This document shows, in pieces, positions 11,790 to 19,977 of a DNA stretch of 64,000 nt. Under the pieces are notes generated by a model, which saw only the letters and a program-made list of their open reading frames with translations, was not told the origin of the DNA and made no database searches. Each line of letters opens with the position of its first letter. Positions within the stretch are counted from its first letter, which is position 1. Location: contig JARLIS010000029.1 in the NCBI GenBank assembly GCA_031291615.1, forward strand, positions 1 through 64,000, in the 5' to 3' direction. The position numbers were made by a program, and so were the translations under genes. The stretch comes from Parvibaculum sp. (GTDB taxonomy: Bacteria > Pseudomonadota > Alphaproteobacteria > Parvibaculales > Parvibaculaceae).

Positions 11790-11812
11790 GTACCGGAACA
11801 GGGTTCCGGTAC
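11790..11812 (+). promoter_or_regulatory. Perfect hairpin in the rpsM leader
   Basis: A 10-bp perfect inverted repeat, GTACCGGAAC and GTTCCGGTAC, with a 3-base AGG loop. It ends just upstream of the rpsM Shine-Dalgarno sequence (GCAGGAG). It lacks a T-run, so it is not a simple terminator. A role in translational autoregulation is possible: in Escherichia coli the alpha operon is repressed by S4 at a leader pseudoknot, but rpsD is absent here. Confidence 0.55.
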
Positions 11813-11831
11813 TGGAAGCAGGAGAATTGAA

Positions 11832-12200
11832 GTGGCTCGTATCGCAGGCGTCAACATCCCGACGAACAAGCGGGTTGTGATCGGACTGACCTATATCCAT
11901 GGCATTGGCAACGCCAAGGCCAAGGAAATCTGCGCGAAGGTCGGCATTCCGGCCGAACGTCGCGTGAACCAGCTGACCGACAGCGAGGTCATCCAGATCC
12001 GCGAAACCATCGACCGCGATTTCATCGTCGAAGGCGACCTTCGCCGCGAAGTTGCGATGAACATCAAGCGGCTCATGGACCTCGGTTGCTATCGCGGTCT
12101 GCGTCACCGCAAGGGCCTGCCTGTTCACGGCCAGCGCACGCATACCAATGCGCGCACCCGCAAGGGTCCGGCCAAGGCGATCGCCGGCAAGAAGAAGTAA
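11832..12200 (+). CDS. rpsM: 30S ribosomal protein S13
   Basis: 122 residues from a GTG at 11832 ([14 protein letters not shown]), with GGAG 8-9 bases upstream. Longer in-frame starts run into the leader hairpin and encode nothing S13-like. It contains [15 protein letters not shown] and the basic tail [15 protein letters not shown]13 makes the bridge to L5 and contacts P-site tRNA. Confidence 0.96.
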   Translation: MARIAGVNIPTNKRVVIGLTYIHGIGNAKAKEICAKVGIPAERRVNQLTDSEVIQIRETIDRDFIVEGDLRREVAMNIKRLMDLGCYRGLRHRKGLPVHGQRTHTNARTRKGPAKAIAGKKK

Positions 12201-12257
12201 GTCACCCCGCATTAGTGCCGGGGCGGATGCTCAGGCGACAGACAAGGTACGAGACCG

Positions 12258-12647
12258 ATGGCCAAGGAAAAGACCCGTATTAAGCGCAAGGAACGCAAGA
12301 ACATCTCGTCGGGCGTCGCCCACGTGAATTCTTCGTTCAACAACACCATGATCACCATCACGGATGCGCAGGGCAACACGATCGCCTGGTCGTCGGCCGG
12401 CATGATGGGCTTCAAGGGTTCGCGCAAGTCGACGCCGTTCGCTGCTCAGATGGCCGCCGAAGACGCCGGCAAGAAGGCGATGGAACACGGCATGCGCACG
12501 CTCGAAGTCGAAGTGACGGGTCCGGGTTCGGGCCGCGAGTCGGCGCTGCGCGCGCTTCAATCCGTCGGCTTTACCGTCACGACGATCCGCGACGTGACGC
12601 CGATCCCGCACAATGGCTGCCGCCCGCCGAAGCGTCGCCGCGTCTAA
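12258..12647 (+). CDS. rpsK: 30S ribosomal protein S11
   Basis: 129 residues with [17 protein letters not shown] near the start and the C-terminal [15 protein letters not shown]11 forms part of the 30S platform and the mRNA exit region. It lies 57 bases after rpsM, with a GTACGAG sequence ahead of the ATG. Confidence 0.97.
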   Translation: MAKEKTRIKRKERKNISSGVAHVNSSFNNTMITITDAQGNTIAWSSAGMMGFKGSRKSTPFAAQMAAEDAGKKAMEHGMRTLEVEVTGPGSGRESALRALQSVGFTVTTIRDVTPIPHNGCRPPKRRRV

Positions 12648-12791
12648 CTCGTTTCAGTTTTCTTCGACCTTTAACCGGTCGCGTCTACTCGCACGATTGA
12701 ATGGTGGGGTGGACGTTAAAGAGACTAGGTGGCGGATGTCTCCCGCCCGGCCGTCCCGCGAGACGGCTGCAAACGGCACGAGGTCTACAAA

Positions 12792-13808
12792 TTGATCCAG
12801 AAAAACTGGGAAGAGCTGATCAAACCGAACAAGCTCGAAATCAATCCGGGTCATGATGCCCATCGTTTCGCTACCGTCGTGGCGGAACCGCTTGAGCGCG
12901 GCTTCGGCCTGACGCTCGGCAACGCGCTGCGCCGCGTCCTCATGTCGTCGCTTCAGGGCGCCGCCGTGACGGCCGTCCAGATCGACGGCGTGCTGCATGA
13001 ATTTTCCTCGATCGCCGGCGTGCGCGAGGACGTCACCGACATCATCCTGAACATCAAGCAGCTTGCGCTGCGCCTTCATGCAGAAGGCCCCAAGCGCATG
13101 ACGCTGTCGAAGAAGGGCCCCGGTGTCGTCACCGCCGGCGACATCACGACGGGCGCCGACATCGAAGTGCTGAACCCGGACCTCGTGCTCTGCACGCTGG
13201 ACCAGGGCGCGGACATCCGCATGGAATTCACCGTCGCGCTCGGCAAGGGCTATGTCGCCTCGGACCGCAACCGTCCCGAAGATGCGCCGATCGGCCTCAT
13301 CGCCGTCGACAGCCTCTACAGCCCGGTGAAGCGCGTTTCCTACAAGGTCGAGAACACCCGCGAAGGCCAGATCCTCGACTACGACAAGCTCACCATGCAG
13401 GTCGAGACGAATGGCGCCGTGACGCCGGACGACGCGGTCGCCTATGCCGCGCGCATCCTCCAGGACCAGCTCCAGATCTTCGTGAACTTCGAAGAGCCCG
13501 AGCAGAAGCTCGTCGAGGAGAGCCGTCCGGAACTCGAATTCAACGCCGCCCTTCTCAAGAAGGTCGACGAGCTCGAGCTGTCGGTGCGTTCGGCCAACTG
13601 CCTCAAGAACGACAACATCGTCTATATCGGCGACCTCATCCAGAAGACGGAAGCGGAAATGCTCCGCACGCCGAACTTCGGCCGCAAGTCGCTCAACGAG
13701 ATCAAGGAAGTTCTCGCCCAGATGGGTCTCCATCTCGGCATGGAAGTGCCGAACTGGCCGCCGGAGAACATCGAAGAACTCGCCAAGCGTTACGAAGACC
13801 AGTATTGA
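12792..13808 (+). CDS. rpoA: RNA polymerase alpha subunit (TTG start)
   Basis: 338 residues from a TTG at 12792 ([16 protein letters not shown]), the exact place where alpha subunits normally begin. CGAGGT lies about 8 bases upstream. The in-frame ATG at 12729 would add 21 unrelated residues. The N-terminal domain (about 1-230) carries [13 protein letters not shown] for dimerisation; the C-terminal domain (about 250-320) has [16 protein letters not shown] and [14 protein letters not shown], which bind UP elements and activators. It sits between rpsK and rplQ. Confidence 0.95.
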   Translation: MIQKNWEELIKPNKLEINPGHDAHRFATVVAEPLERGFGLTLGNALRRVLMSSLQGAAVTAVQIDGVLHEFSSIAGVREDVTDIILNIKQLALRLHAEGPKRMTLSKKGPGVVTAGDITTGADIEVLNPDLVLCTLDQGADIRMEFTVALGKGYVASDRNRPEDAPIGLIAVDSLYSPVKRVSYKVENTREGQILDYDKLTMQVETNGAVTPDDAVAYAARILQDQLQIFVNFEEPEQKLVEESRPELEFNAALLKKVDELELSVRSANCLKNDNIVYIGDLIQKTEAEMLRTPNFGRKSLNEIKEVLAQMGLHLGMEVPNWPPENIEELAKRYEDQY

Positions 13809-13855
13809 TCGCCGCGTCGGTTCGACGCCGCACAGGGAAGTAGGGAGACAGGGTC

Positions 13856-14287
13856 ATGCGCCACGGAAATTCCGGCCGCAAGCTCAACAGGACGGCCAGC
13901 CATCGCAAGGCAATGCTCGCGAACATGGCTGTCGCGCTCATCAAGCATGAGCAGATCGTGACGACGCTGCCCAAGGCGAAGGAGCTCCGGCCCTATGTCG
14001 AGAAGCTCGTGACGCTGGGCAAGGTCGACAGCCTGCACACGCGCCGTCAGGCCTATGCGCAGCTTCCCGACAAGACCTGGGCGGCCAAGCTCTTCGACGT
14101 GCTGGGACCGCGCTACAAGGAGCGTCCCGGCGGCTACATCCGCGTGCTGAAAGCGGGCTTCCGCTTCGGCGACAATGCGCCACTCGCCGTGATCGAGTTC
14201 GTCGATCGCGACGAGAGCGCCAAGGGCCAGGATTCCGGTCCGGTGCATGTCGAGGGCGAAGAAGAGAACGCGCTCCAGACGGCGTAA
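13856..14287 (+). CDS. rplQ: 50S ribosomal protein L17
   Basis: 143 residues starting [20 protein letters not shown]. The core domain is followed by a short acidic tail after residue 120 ([13 protein letters not shown]), common in alphaproteobacterial L17. It is the last gene of the operon, followed at once by a terminator. Confidence 0.97.
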   Translation: MRHGNSGRKLNRTASHRKAMLANMAVALIKHEQIVTTLPKAKELRPYVEKLVTLGKVDSLHTRRQAYAQLPDKTWAAKLFDVLGPRYKERPGGYIRVLKAGFRFGDNAPLAVIEFVDRDESAKGQDSGPVHVEGEEENALQTA

Positions 14288-14306
14288 GGGTTTTGTCTTC
14301 GGACGG

Positions 14307-14338
14307 AAAAAGGGCGGCCCCTCGGGACCGCCCTTTTT
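14307..14338 (+). terminator. Rho-independent terminator after rplQ
   Basis: An AAAAAGGGCGG / CCGCCCTTTTT stem with a short CCCCTCGGGA loop region and a run of five T. It lies 20 bases after the rplQ stop and closes the ribosomal operon. The A-rich 5' arm makes it symmetrical, so it may also stop the convergent minus-strand gene at 14385-14732. Confidence 0.9.
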
Positions 14339-14384
14339 GCTTGGCTATTTCGGACCTGACAAACGCTGTGATCAAAATGGCCTG

Positions 14385-14732
14385 TCAGGGATGCTCGGCG
14401 GATTCCAAGCGGTCTCTGTAGATCAGAACTGCAGCTGTAGTGTGGTCGAGTTCGCGGGTCTCGGTTCCCTCGCCAGATGCTTTTTGCGTGCCCAGTGAGG
14501 ACGTTGCCTGCACAGCCAGCAAATGTTCTTTGTGGCAAAGCGGCATGATCAGCTTCGCCAATTCTTCGGCAGCCATGCTACGGTCGTCCAGCTTGGCCGC
14601 GTTGTCGATGACACATTGCATGTGGTTTCGAACTGCAGTTTCGGCATCGCTGTCGGCAGCTGCGGCACTCCAGGGTGCGGCGAGAATTGCCATTGAGCCA
14701 ATTAGCAAGATCGCGTTGAAAAGCTGTCGCAT
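14385..14732 (-). CDS. Small secreted protein of unknown function
   Basis: 115 residues from the internal ATG (MRQLFNAILLIGSMAIL); the frame stays open 16 codons further upstream. The first 26 residues look like a Sec signal peptide ending in AAAADS. The mature part is about 90 residues, mostly helical in character, with two cysteines (MQCVIDN and MPLCHKE) that could form a disulfide. I recognise no family. It lies convergent with rplQ and divergent from the Deg-type protease, so it is a single-gene unit. Confidence 0.55.
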   Translation of the reverse strand: MRQLFNAILLIGSMAILAAPWSAAAADSDAETAVRNHMQCVIDNAAKLDDRSMAAEELAKLIMPLCHKEHLLAVQATSSLGTQKASGEGTETRELDHTTAAVLIYRDRLESAEHP

Positions 14733-14959
14733 AAGAGAAGCCTCCAAGGGCCAACCACCATTGCTCGCTTGCCGGGCCATCTCCCTGACCGGACCACTGC
14801 CAGTTTCCCGACTGTTTCGATGTTACGCAAGGGACGGTAGATACCACGCGTGACGAGACATTAATCAAACACGAGTGTTTTCCGTCTTGCCAGTGTCATT
14901 CTCTATCGGGACAATTCTTCGGGGGCGTAGCGCCCGTCCTTTTCACAGGGGACGAGCTC

Positions 14960-16417
14960 ATGGTGGTCGAACTGATGTCTCAGTCTTCTTTTTCCGGTTG
15001 GTTCGCGATGGCGGGCGCGGCTTTCGCGCTTGTCGTGGCTTTGGCGTTTTATCCCTGGTCGGCGGAGGCGGACAGCCAGCGCGTCCTGCCGTCATCGGCA
15101 TCGGAAGTGACGCTTTCCTATTCGTCGGTCGTGAAGCGCGTGTCGCCCGCGGTGGTGAACGTCTATTCCAAGCGCGTCGTGCAAGAACAGCCGATGTCGC
15201 CTTTCTTCAACGATCCGTTCTTCCAGCGGTTCTTCGGCGACAGGGGCTTTGGCATTCCGCGCGAGCGCGTGCAGCAGTCTCTCGGCTCCGGCGTCATCGT
15301 CGATGCGAGCGGCCTCATCGTCACGAACAACCATGTCGTCAAGGGCGGCGAGCAGTTCAAGGTGGCGCTTGCCGACCGGCGCGAATATGAAGCCAAGGTC
15401 GTGCTGGCTGACGAGCGCACCGACCTTGCCGTGCTGAAGATCGACCCCAAGGGCGAGAAACTGCCGACGCTCGCCTTCAAGGATTCCGACACGGTCGAAG
15501 TGGGCGATCTGGTGCTCGCGATCGGCAATCCCTTCGGTGTCGGCCAGACGGTGACGTCCGGCATCGTCTCGGCGCTTGCGCGCACGCATGTCGGCGTTTC
15601 GGATTATCAGTTCTTCATCCAGACGGATGCGGCCATCAATCCCGGCAATTCCGGCGGCGCGCTCGTCACCACCGACGGCAAGCTGATCGGCATCAACAGC
15701 GCCATTTTCTCGCAGTCGGGCGGCAGCGTCGGCATCGGTTTTGCCATCCCGTCCAACATGGTGCGGCTCGTCGTCGACAGCGCGCGGCATGGCGGGCACG
15801 TCAAGCGGCCCTGGACGGGCGCGCAGTTGCAGCCGGTCGATGCACAGCTCGCTTCCACGCTCGGGCTCGACCGGCCGGGCGGGGCGCTGGTGCGCGATGT
15901 CTATCCCGGCGGTCCCGCTGCCAATGCGGGCCTCAAGGCCGGCGACGTCATCCGCGCGGTCGACAACAACGAGACCGAAGACCCGCAGGCGGTGCGCTAT
16001 CGCTTCGCGGTAAAGGGGCTCGGCGGCAAGGCGACGGTCCGCTATGTGCGCGACGGGCGAACGCTGGAAACCCAGATCGCCCTGCAATCGCCGCCCGAAA
16101 CGCCGCCGGCGGACCGCTCGCTCATCAAGGGGCGGAATCCCTTCACCGGGGCGACGGTCGCCAATATGTCGCCGGCCATTGCCGAAGAGCTCGGGCTCGA
16201 CGATCTCGGGGGGCATGGCGTCGTCATCATGTCGATCGAGGAGGGCACGCCCGCCGACCAGATCCAGTTCGAGGTCGGGGACATGATCGTCGAGGTTTCA
16301 GGCTCGAAAATCGGCTCGGTGAAGGAGCTCAAGGCGGCCACTGCCGGCACGCGCGGCCAGTGGGACTTCACGGTGAAGCGCGGCGACAGGACCTTTTCGG
16401 CGACCGTCGGGGGCTGA
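14960..16417 (+). CDS. Deg/HtrA-family periplasmic serine protease
   Basis: 485 residues. A hydrophobic segment at about residues 13-35 is a signal peptide or anchor. The trypsin-like domain shows the catalytic triad: His125 (TNNHVV), Asp155 (DERTDLAVL) and Ser231 (NPGNSGGAL). Two PDZ domains follow, at about 280-370 and 390-480. This architecture matches DegP/DegQ/MucD, which degrade or refold damaged envelope proteins. The start is supported by an AGGGGA site 7 bases upstream. DegP and DegQ cannot be told apart from sequence by eye. Confidence 0.93.
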   Translation: MVVELMSQSSFSGWFAMAGAAFALVVALAFYPWSAEADSQRVLPSSASEVTLSYSSVVKRVSPAVVNVYSKRVVQEQPMSPFFNDPFFQRFFGDRGFGIPRERVQQSLGSGVIVDASGLIVTNNHVVKGGEQFKVALADRREYEAKVVLADERTDLAVLKIDPKGEKLPTLAFKDSDTVEVGDLVLAIGNPFGVGQTVTSGIVSALARTHVGVSDYQFFIQTDAAINPGNSGGALVTTDGKLIGINSAIFSQSGGSVGIGFAIPSNMVRLVVDSARHGGHVKRPWTGAQLQPVDAQLASTLGLDRPGGALVRDVYPGGPAANAGLKAGDVIRAVDNNETEDPQAVRYRFAVKGLGGKATVRYVRDGRTLETQIALQSPPETPPADRSLIKGRNPFTGATVANMSPAIAEELGLDDLGGHGVVIMSIEEGTPADQIQFEVGDMIVEVSGSKIGSVKELKAATAGTRGQWDFTVKRGDRTFSATVGG

Positions 16418-16453
16418 TGCAGGGGGTGGGGGAAACGTGCTAAACCCCTTCCC

Positions 16454-17758
16454 ATGAGCAACCTGTTCGAAGCCGCGGGCATGGATGTGGGCGCGCCGCG
16501 CCCGCTGGCCGACCGGCTGCGCCCGAAGATGCTTGAGGAAGTCGTCGGTCAGGATCACCTGATCGGCCCCAAGGGCCCGCTCGGCCGGATGCTGGCGCAG
16601 GGCCATTTGTCGTCGGTGATTTTCTGGGGCCCGCCCGGCACGGGCAAGACGACGATCGCGCGTCTGCTTGCCGACAAGGTGGGCCTCCACTTCGAGCCCA
16701 TGTCGGCGATTTTTTCGGGCGTTGCCGACCTCAAGAAAATCTTCGAAAGCGCGAGGGGCCGCCGCTCACTCGGCAAGGGCACGCTGCTTTTCGTCGATGA
16801 GATCCATCGTTTCAACCGCGCGCAGCAGGACAGCTTTCTTCCCGTGATGGAAGACGGCACGGTAACGCTTGTCGGCGCGACGACCGAAAATCCGTCCTTC
16901 GAGCTCAATGCGGCGCTGCTTTCGCGGGCGCAGGTGCTGGTGCTGAACCGGCTGGACGATGCGTCGCTCGAATTGCTGCTTCAGCGCGCCGAGGCGCATC
17001 TCGGCCGCAGGCTGCCGCTCGACGAGGATGCGCGGGCGACGCTGCGCGCCATGGCCGACGGCGACGGACGCTATGCGCTCAATCTTGCCGAGGAGGTTTT
17101 TTCGCTCGGCCTCGACACGGTCCTCGACACTGCGGGCCTCATCAGCGCCGTGCAGCGGCGCGCGCCGCTTTACGACAAGGGGCGGGAAGGGCACTACAAT
17201 CTCATCAGTGCGCTGCACAAGTCGGTGCGCGGTTCCGACTGCGACGCGGCACTTTACTGGCTCGCGCGCATGCTCGAAGGCGGCGAAGACCCGCTCTATA
17301 TCGCGCGGCGCATGGTGCGCATGGCGATCGAGGATATCGGACTTGCCGATCCGGAAGCCGTGCATCAGGCGCTTGCCGCAAAAGATGTCGTCGATTTCCT
17401 CGGCGTGCCGGAGGGCGAGCTCGCTCTGGCGCAGGCGATCATCTATCTCGCCACCGCGCCGAAATCCAACGCCGCCTATGTCGCTTTCGGGGCGGCCAGG
17501 CGCGCGGCCAAGGAAACGGGTTCGGTCGCGCCGCCCGCGCATATTCTCAATGCGCCGACGCGGCTGATGAAAGACCTTGGCTATGGCGCGGGATACGTTT
17601 ACGACCCCGACACCAAGGAAGGTTTTTCCGGTCAGGACTATTTCCCGGACGAGATGGAGCGCACGCAGTTCTATCACCCGGAGGAACGCGGCTTCGAGCG
17701 CGAGATCAACAAGCGTCTCGCCTACTGGAACAAACTCAGAGAGGAGAAGTCGAAGTGA
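16454..17758 (+). CDS. rarA: Replication-associated recombination protein A (AAA+ ATPase)
   Basis: 434 residues. Walker A GPPGTGKTT is at about 59-67, Walker B with FVDEIHRFN at about 112-120, and sensor 1 at GATTENPSFELN. RarA (MgsA/Mgs1/WRNIP1 family) acts at stalled replication forks. The C-terminal part has the tetramerisation region with LYIARRMVRMAIEDIGLADP. It overlaps crcB by 4 bases. Confidence 0.95.
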   Translation: MSNLFEAAGMDVGAPRPLADRLRPKMLEEVVGQDHLIGPKGPLGRMLAQGHLSSVIFWGPPGTGKTTIARLLADKVGLHFEPMSAIFSGVADLKKIFESARGRRSLGKGTLLFVDEIHRFNRAQQDSFLPVMEDGTVTLVGATTENPSFELNAALLSRAQVLVLNRLDDASLELLLQRAEAHLGRRLPLDEDARATLRAMADGDGRYALNLAEEVFSLGLDTVLDTAGLISAVQRRAPLYDKGREGHYNLISALHKSVRGSDCDAALYWLARMLEGGEDPLYIARRMVRMAIEDIGLADPEAVHQALAAKDVVDFLGVPEGELALAQAIIYLATAPKSNAAYVAFGAARRAAKETGSVAPPAHILNAPTRLMKDLGYGAGYVYDPDTKEGFSGQDYFPDEMERTQFYHPEERGFEREINKRLAYWNKLREEKSK

Positions 17759-18135
17759 ATAGCATTTTCGCCGTCGCGGTCGGCGGTGCCATCGGTTCGG
17801 TTCTGCGTTATCTCTTCAATATTCAGATCACGCGCGCCTTCGGGTTCAATTTTCCCTGGGGCATCCTGGCCGTCAACATCATCGGCTGCTTCGCAATGGG
17901 GTTGATCGCCGAGAGTTTCGCGCTGCGTTTCAACGTTTCGCAGGAAATGCGCAGCTTCATCATGACGGGCATCATGGGAGGCTTCACGACCTTCTCCGCC
18001 TTCGCGCTCGATGCCGGCAATCTCATCGAACGCGACGCCTTCGGGCTCGCGGGTCTTTATATCGCCGCATCCGTCGGCGGTTCCATCCTCGCTCTTTTTC
18101 TCGGCCTATGGGCCGTCAGGACCGTGCTTGCATGA
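17755..18135 (+). CDS. crcB: Fluoride channel CrcB/Fluc
   Basis: 126 residues, four hydrophobic segments. Family motifs are present: GGAIGSVLRYL at the N-terminus, WGILAVNIIGCFAMG in the second segment and GGFTTFSAFALD in the third. CrcB exports fluoride as an antiparallel dimer. A GTGA overlap with rarA and an ATGA overlap with the next gene make it part of a coupled operon. No fluoride riboswitch can lie directly upstream because rarA coding sequence is there. Confidence 0.94.
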   Translation: MNSIFAVAVGGAIGSVLRYLFNIQITRAFGFNFPWGILAVNIIGCFAMGLIAESFALRFNVSQEMRSFIMTGIMGGFTTFSAFALDAGNLIERDAFGLAGLYIAASVGGSILALFLGLWAVRTVLA

Positions 18136-19127
18136 GCAGCGTTAGCCAGCTTGAAATCACCGAGGAAGAAGACGGCATTCGTCTCGACCGCTGGTTCAAG
18201 CGTCGTTTTCCCTCGCTGACGCATGGCCGTCTCGAAAAATTGCTGCGCACCGGGCAGGTGCGCGTCGATGGCGGACGCGCAAAGGCGAATGCGCGGCTCG
18301 CCACGGGGCAGGTCGTGCGCGTGCCGCCGCTCGGCGATGCGCTGGAGCCGGGGCCGAAGGCCGAAAAACCGGTGACGGAAAAGGACGCGGAGATGATCCG
18401 CGCCTGCGTCATCTACAAGGACAAGTCGGTCATCATCCTGAACAAGCCCGCCGGCCTTGCCGTGCAGGGCGGCACGAAGACCGAGCGGCATCTCGACGGG
18501 ATGCTCGATGCGCTGACCTTCGAGGCGGATGAGCGTCCGCGTCTCGTGCATCGCCTCGACCGCGATACGTCGGGCGTCATCGTGCTGGCGCGAACGGCCC
18601 GCGCGGCGGCGGCCCTCGGCCGCTCCTTCAAGCAGAAGGATGCGCGGAAGATTTACTGGGCGCTTGTCATCGGCACGCCCTCGCCACGGCAGGGCACGAT
18701 CAACCTCGCCCTGACCAAAAAAGAAGGGCCGCGCGCCGAACGTGTCTTCGCCGCCGAAGATGACGACGAAGACGCGAAACATGCGATCACGCATTACTCC
18801 GTCATCACCAGCGTCTCGGTGAAATTCTCCTGGGTTGCCTTCATGCCCATGACGGGCCGCACGCATCAGATCCGCGCGCATGCGTCCGCCATCGGGTCGC
18901 CGATTGTCGGCGACGGAAAATATGGCGGCGTCGATGCGCATCCCGGCGGCGAAATTCCGCGCCAGTTGCATCTCCATTCGCGCTCGCTCAGCATCGCGCA
19001 TCCCGACGGCGGCGGAAAACGTATCTATATCGAGGCGCCGCTGCCGCCGCATATGCAGAAGACGTGGAAGCTCCTCGGCTTCGACGAGCGCGACGCCAAG
19101 GGCGCCTTCGACGGGTTGGAGGTCTGA
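18132..19127 (+). CDS. rluC: RluA-family 23S rRNA pseudouridine synthase (RluC-like)
   Basis: 331 residues from the ATG at 18132, which overlaps the crcB stop (ATGA). An S4-like RNA-binding domain covers about residues 12-65 (RLDRWFKRRFPSLTHGRLEKLL). The catalytic domain has HRLDRDTSGVIVLART, whose aspartate is the nucleophile, and GRTHQIRAHASAIG. RluC modifies U955, U2504 and U2580 of 23S rRNA in Escherichia coli; the exact target set here is an inference. Confidence 0.9.
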   Translation: MSSVSQLEITEEEDGIRLDRWFKRRFPSLTHGRLEKLLRTGQVRVDGGRAKANARLATGQVVRVPPLGDALEPGPKAEKPVTEKDAEMIRACVIYKDKSVIILNKPAGLAVQGGTKTERHLDGMLDALTFEADERPRLVHRLDRDTSGVIVLARTARAAAALGRSFKQKDARKIYWALVIGTPSPRQGTINLALTKKEGPRAERVFAAEDDDEDAKHAITHYSVITSVSVKFSWVAFMPMTGRTHQIRAHASAIGSPIVGDGKYGGVDAHPGGEIPRQLHLHSRSLSIAHPDGGGKRIYIEAPLPPHMQKTWKLLGFDERDAKGAFDGLEV

Positions 19128-19150
19128 GGTTGTCTCGCCTATTCCCCCAT

Positions 19151-19238
19151 CCGTCATGGCCCGGCTTGTCCGGGCCCTCCATGTCTTCCTCGCTTTGCGG
19201 CACAGACGTGGATGCTCCGCATAAAGCTGGGCATGACG
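19151..19238. repeat. Intergenic palindromic repeat
   Basis: The 133-base gap between rluC and the HAD gene holds an imperfect long palindrome whose ends are CCGTCATGGCCCGGC and GCTGGGCATGACG. An inner hairpin GGCCCGG / CCGGGCC lies at 19158-19176. Such sequences are typical of dispersed alphaproteobacterial intergenic repeats; I see no coding capacity. Confidence 0.55.
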
Positions 19239-19260
19239 ATGCAGATGGGACGAGTTTCAA

Positions 19261-19977
19261 TTGACCATCGCTCCTCGCCTCGTTGTTTTCGATTGCGACG
19301 GCACGCTGATCGACAGCCAGCACATGATCGTTGCCGCGATGGCCCATGCCTTCACCGCGCATGGGCTGGCCGAGCTGCCGCGCGCGCGGGTTCTGTCCAT
19401 CGTCGGCCTCTCGCTCGATGAGGCGGTGCTGGCGCTTCTGCCGCAGACGGAAGAGCCGGTGCGCCGCGCGGTCACGGCGGCTTACAAGGAAGCCTTCTTT
19501 CATTTGCGTGACCGGCCGGAACTTTCCGAACCGCTCTTTCCCGGCACGCGTGAGGCGATTGAACGGCTGGCGGCTCAGGAGGGTGTTCTCCTCGGCATCG
19601 CGACCGGCAAATCGCAGCGCGGACTCCGCCACATGCTCGAAATGCATGATCTCGGCAGGTTTTTCGTGACGCTTCAGACGGCGGACGATGCACCTTCGAA
19701 GCCTCACCCGATGATGCTGGAGCGCGCCATGGCGGAAGCGGGCGGGCGGCCCGCCGATACGGTCCTCATCGGCGATACGACATATGACATTCTGATGGCG
19801 CGCGCGGCGGGGGCACATGCGCTCGGTGTCAATTGGGGGTATCATTCACCCGATATGCTGGCGGAGGCGGGGGCCCGGAAGGTGCTATCGGCGTTTTCGG
19901 AGCTCGGTCCGTCGCTTGATGAAATTTGGCAGGAGCCGGCCTCAAGGGCACCGGCGAAAGGGGAGATTTCAGGATGA
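19261..19977 (+). CDS. gph: HAD-family phosphatase (phosphoglycolate phosphatase-like)
   Basis: 238 residues from a TTG start. Motif I is FDCDGTLID (nucleophile Asp11 and acid/base Asp13), motif II lies at LGIATGKSQRGL and motif IV at LIGDTTYDILMARAAG. An alpha-helical cap sits between motif I and II. Likely hydrolyses phosphoglycolate or a similar small phosphate ester. The block rluC-HAD-ATP12 is common in alphaproteobacteria. Its stop overlaps the next gene (ATGA). Confidence 0.85.
   Translation: MTIAPRLVVFDCDGTLIDSQHMIVAAMAHAFTAHGLAELPRARVLSIVGLSLDEAVLALLPQTEEPVRRAVTAAYKEAFFHLRDRPELSEPLFPGTREAIERLAAQEGVLLGIATGKSQRGLRHMLEMHDLGRFFVTLQTADDAPSKPHPMMLERAMAEAGGRPADTVLIGDTTYDILMARAAGAHALGVNWGYHSPDMLAEAGARKVLSAFSELGPSLDEIWQEPASRAPAKGEISG

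Noticed and set aside
17700..17755. Possible fluoride riboswitch upstream of crcB.
   Set aside because: This stretch is conserved rarA coding sequence; no switch structure can be placed.
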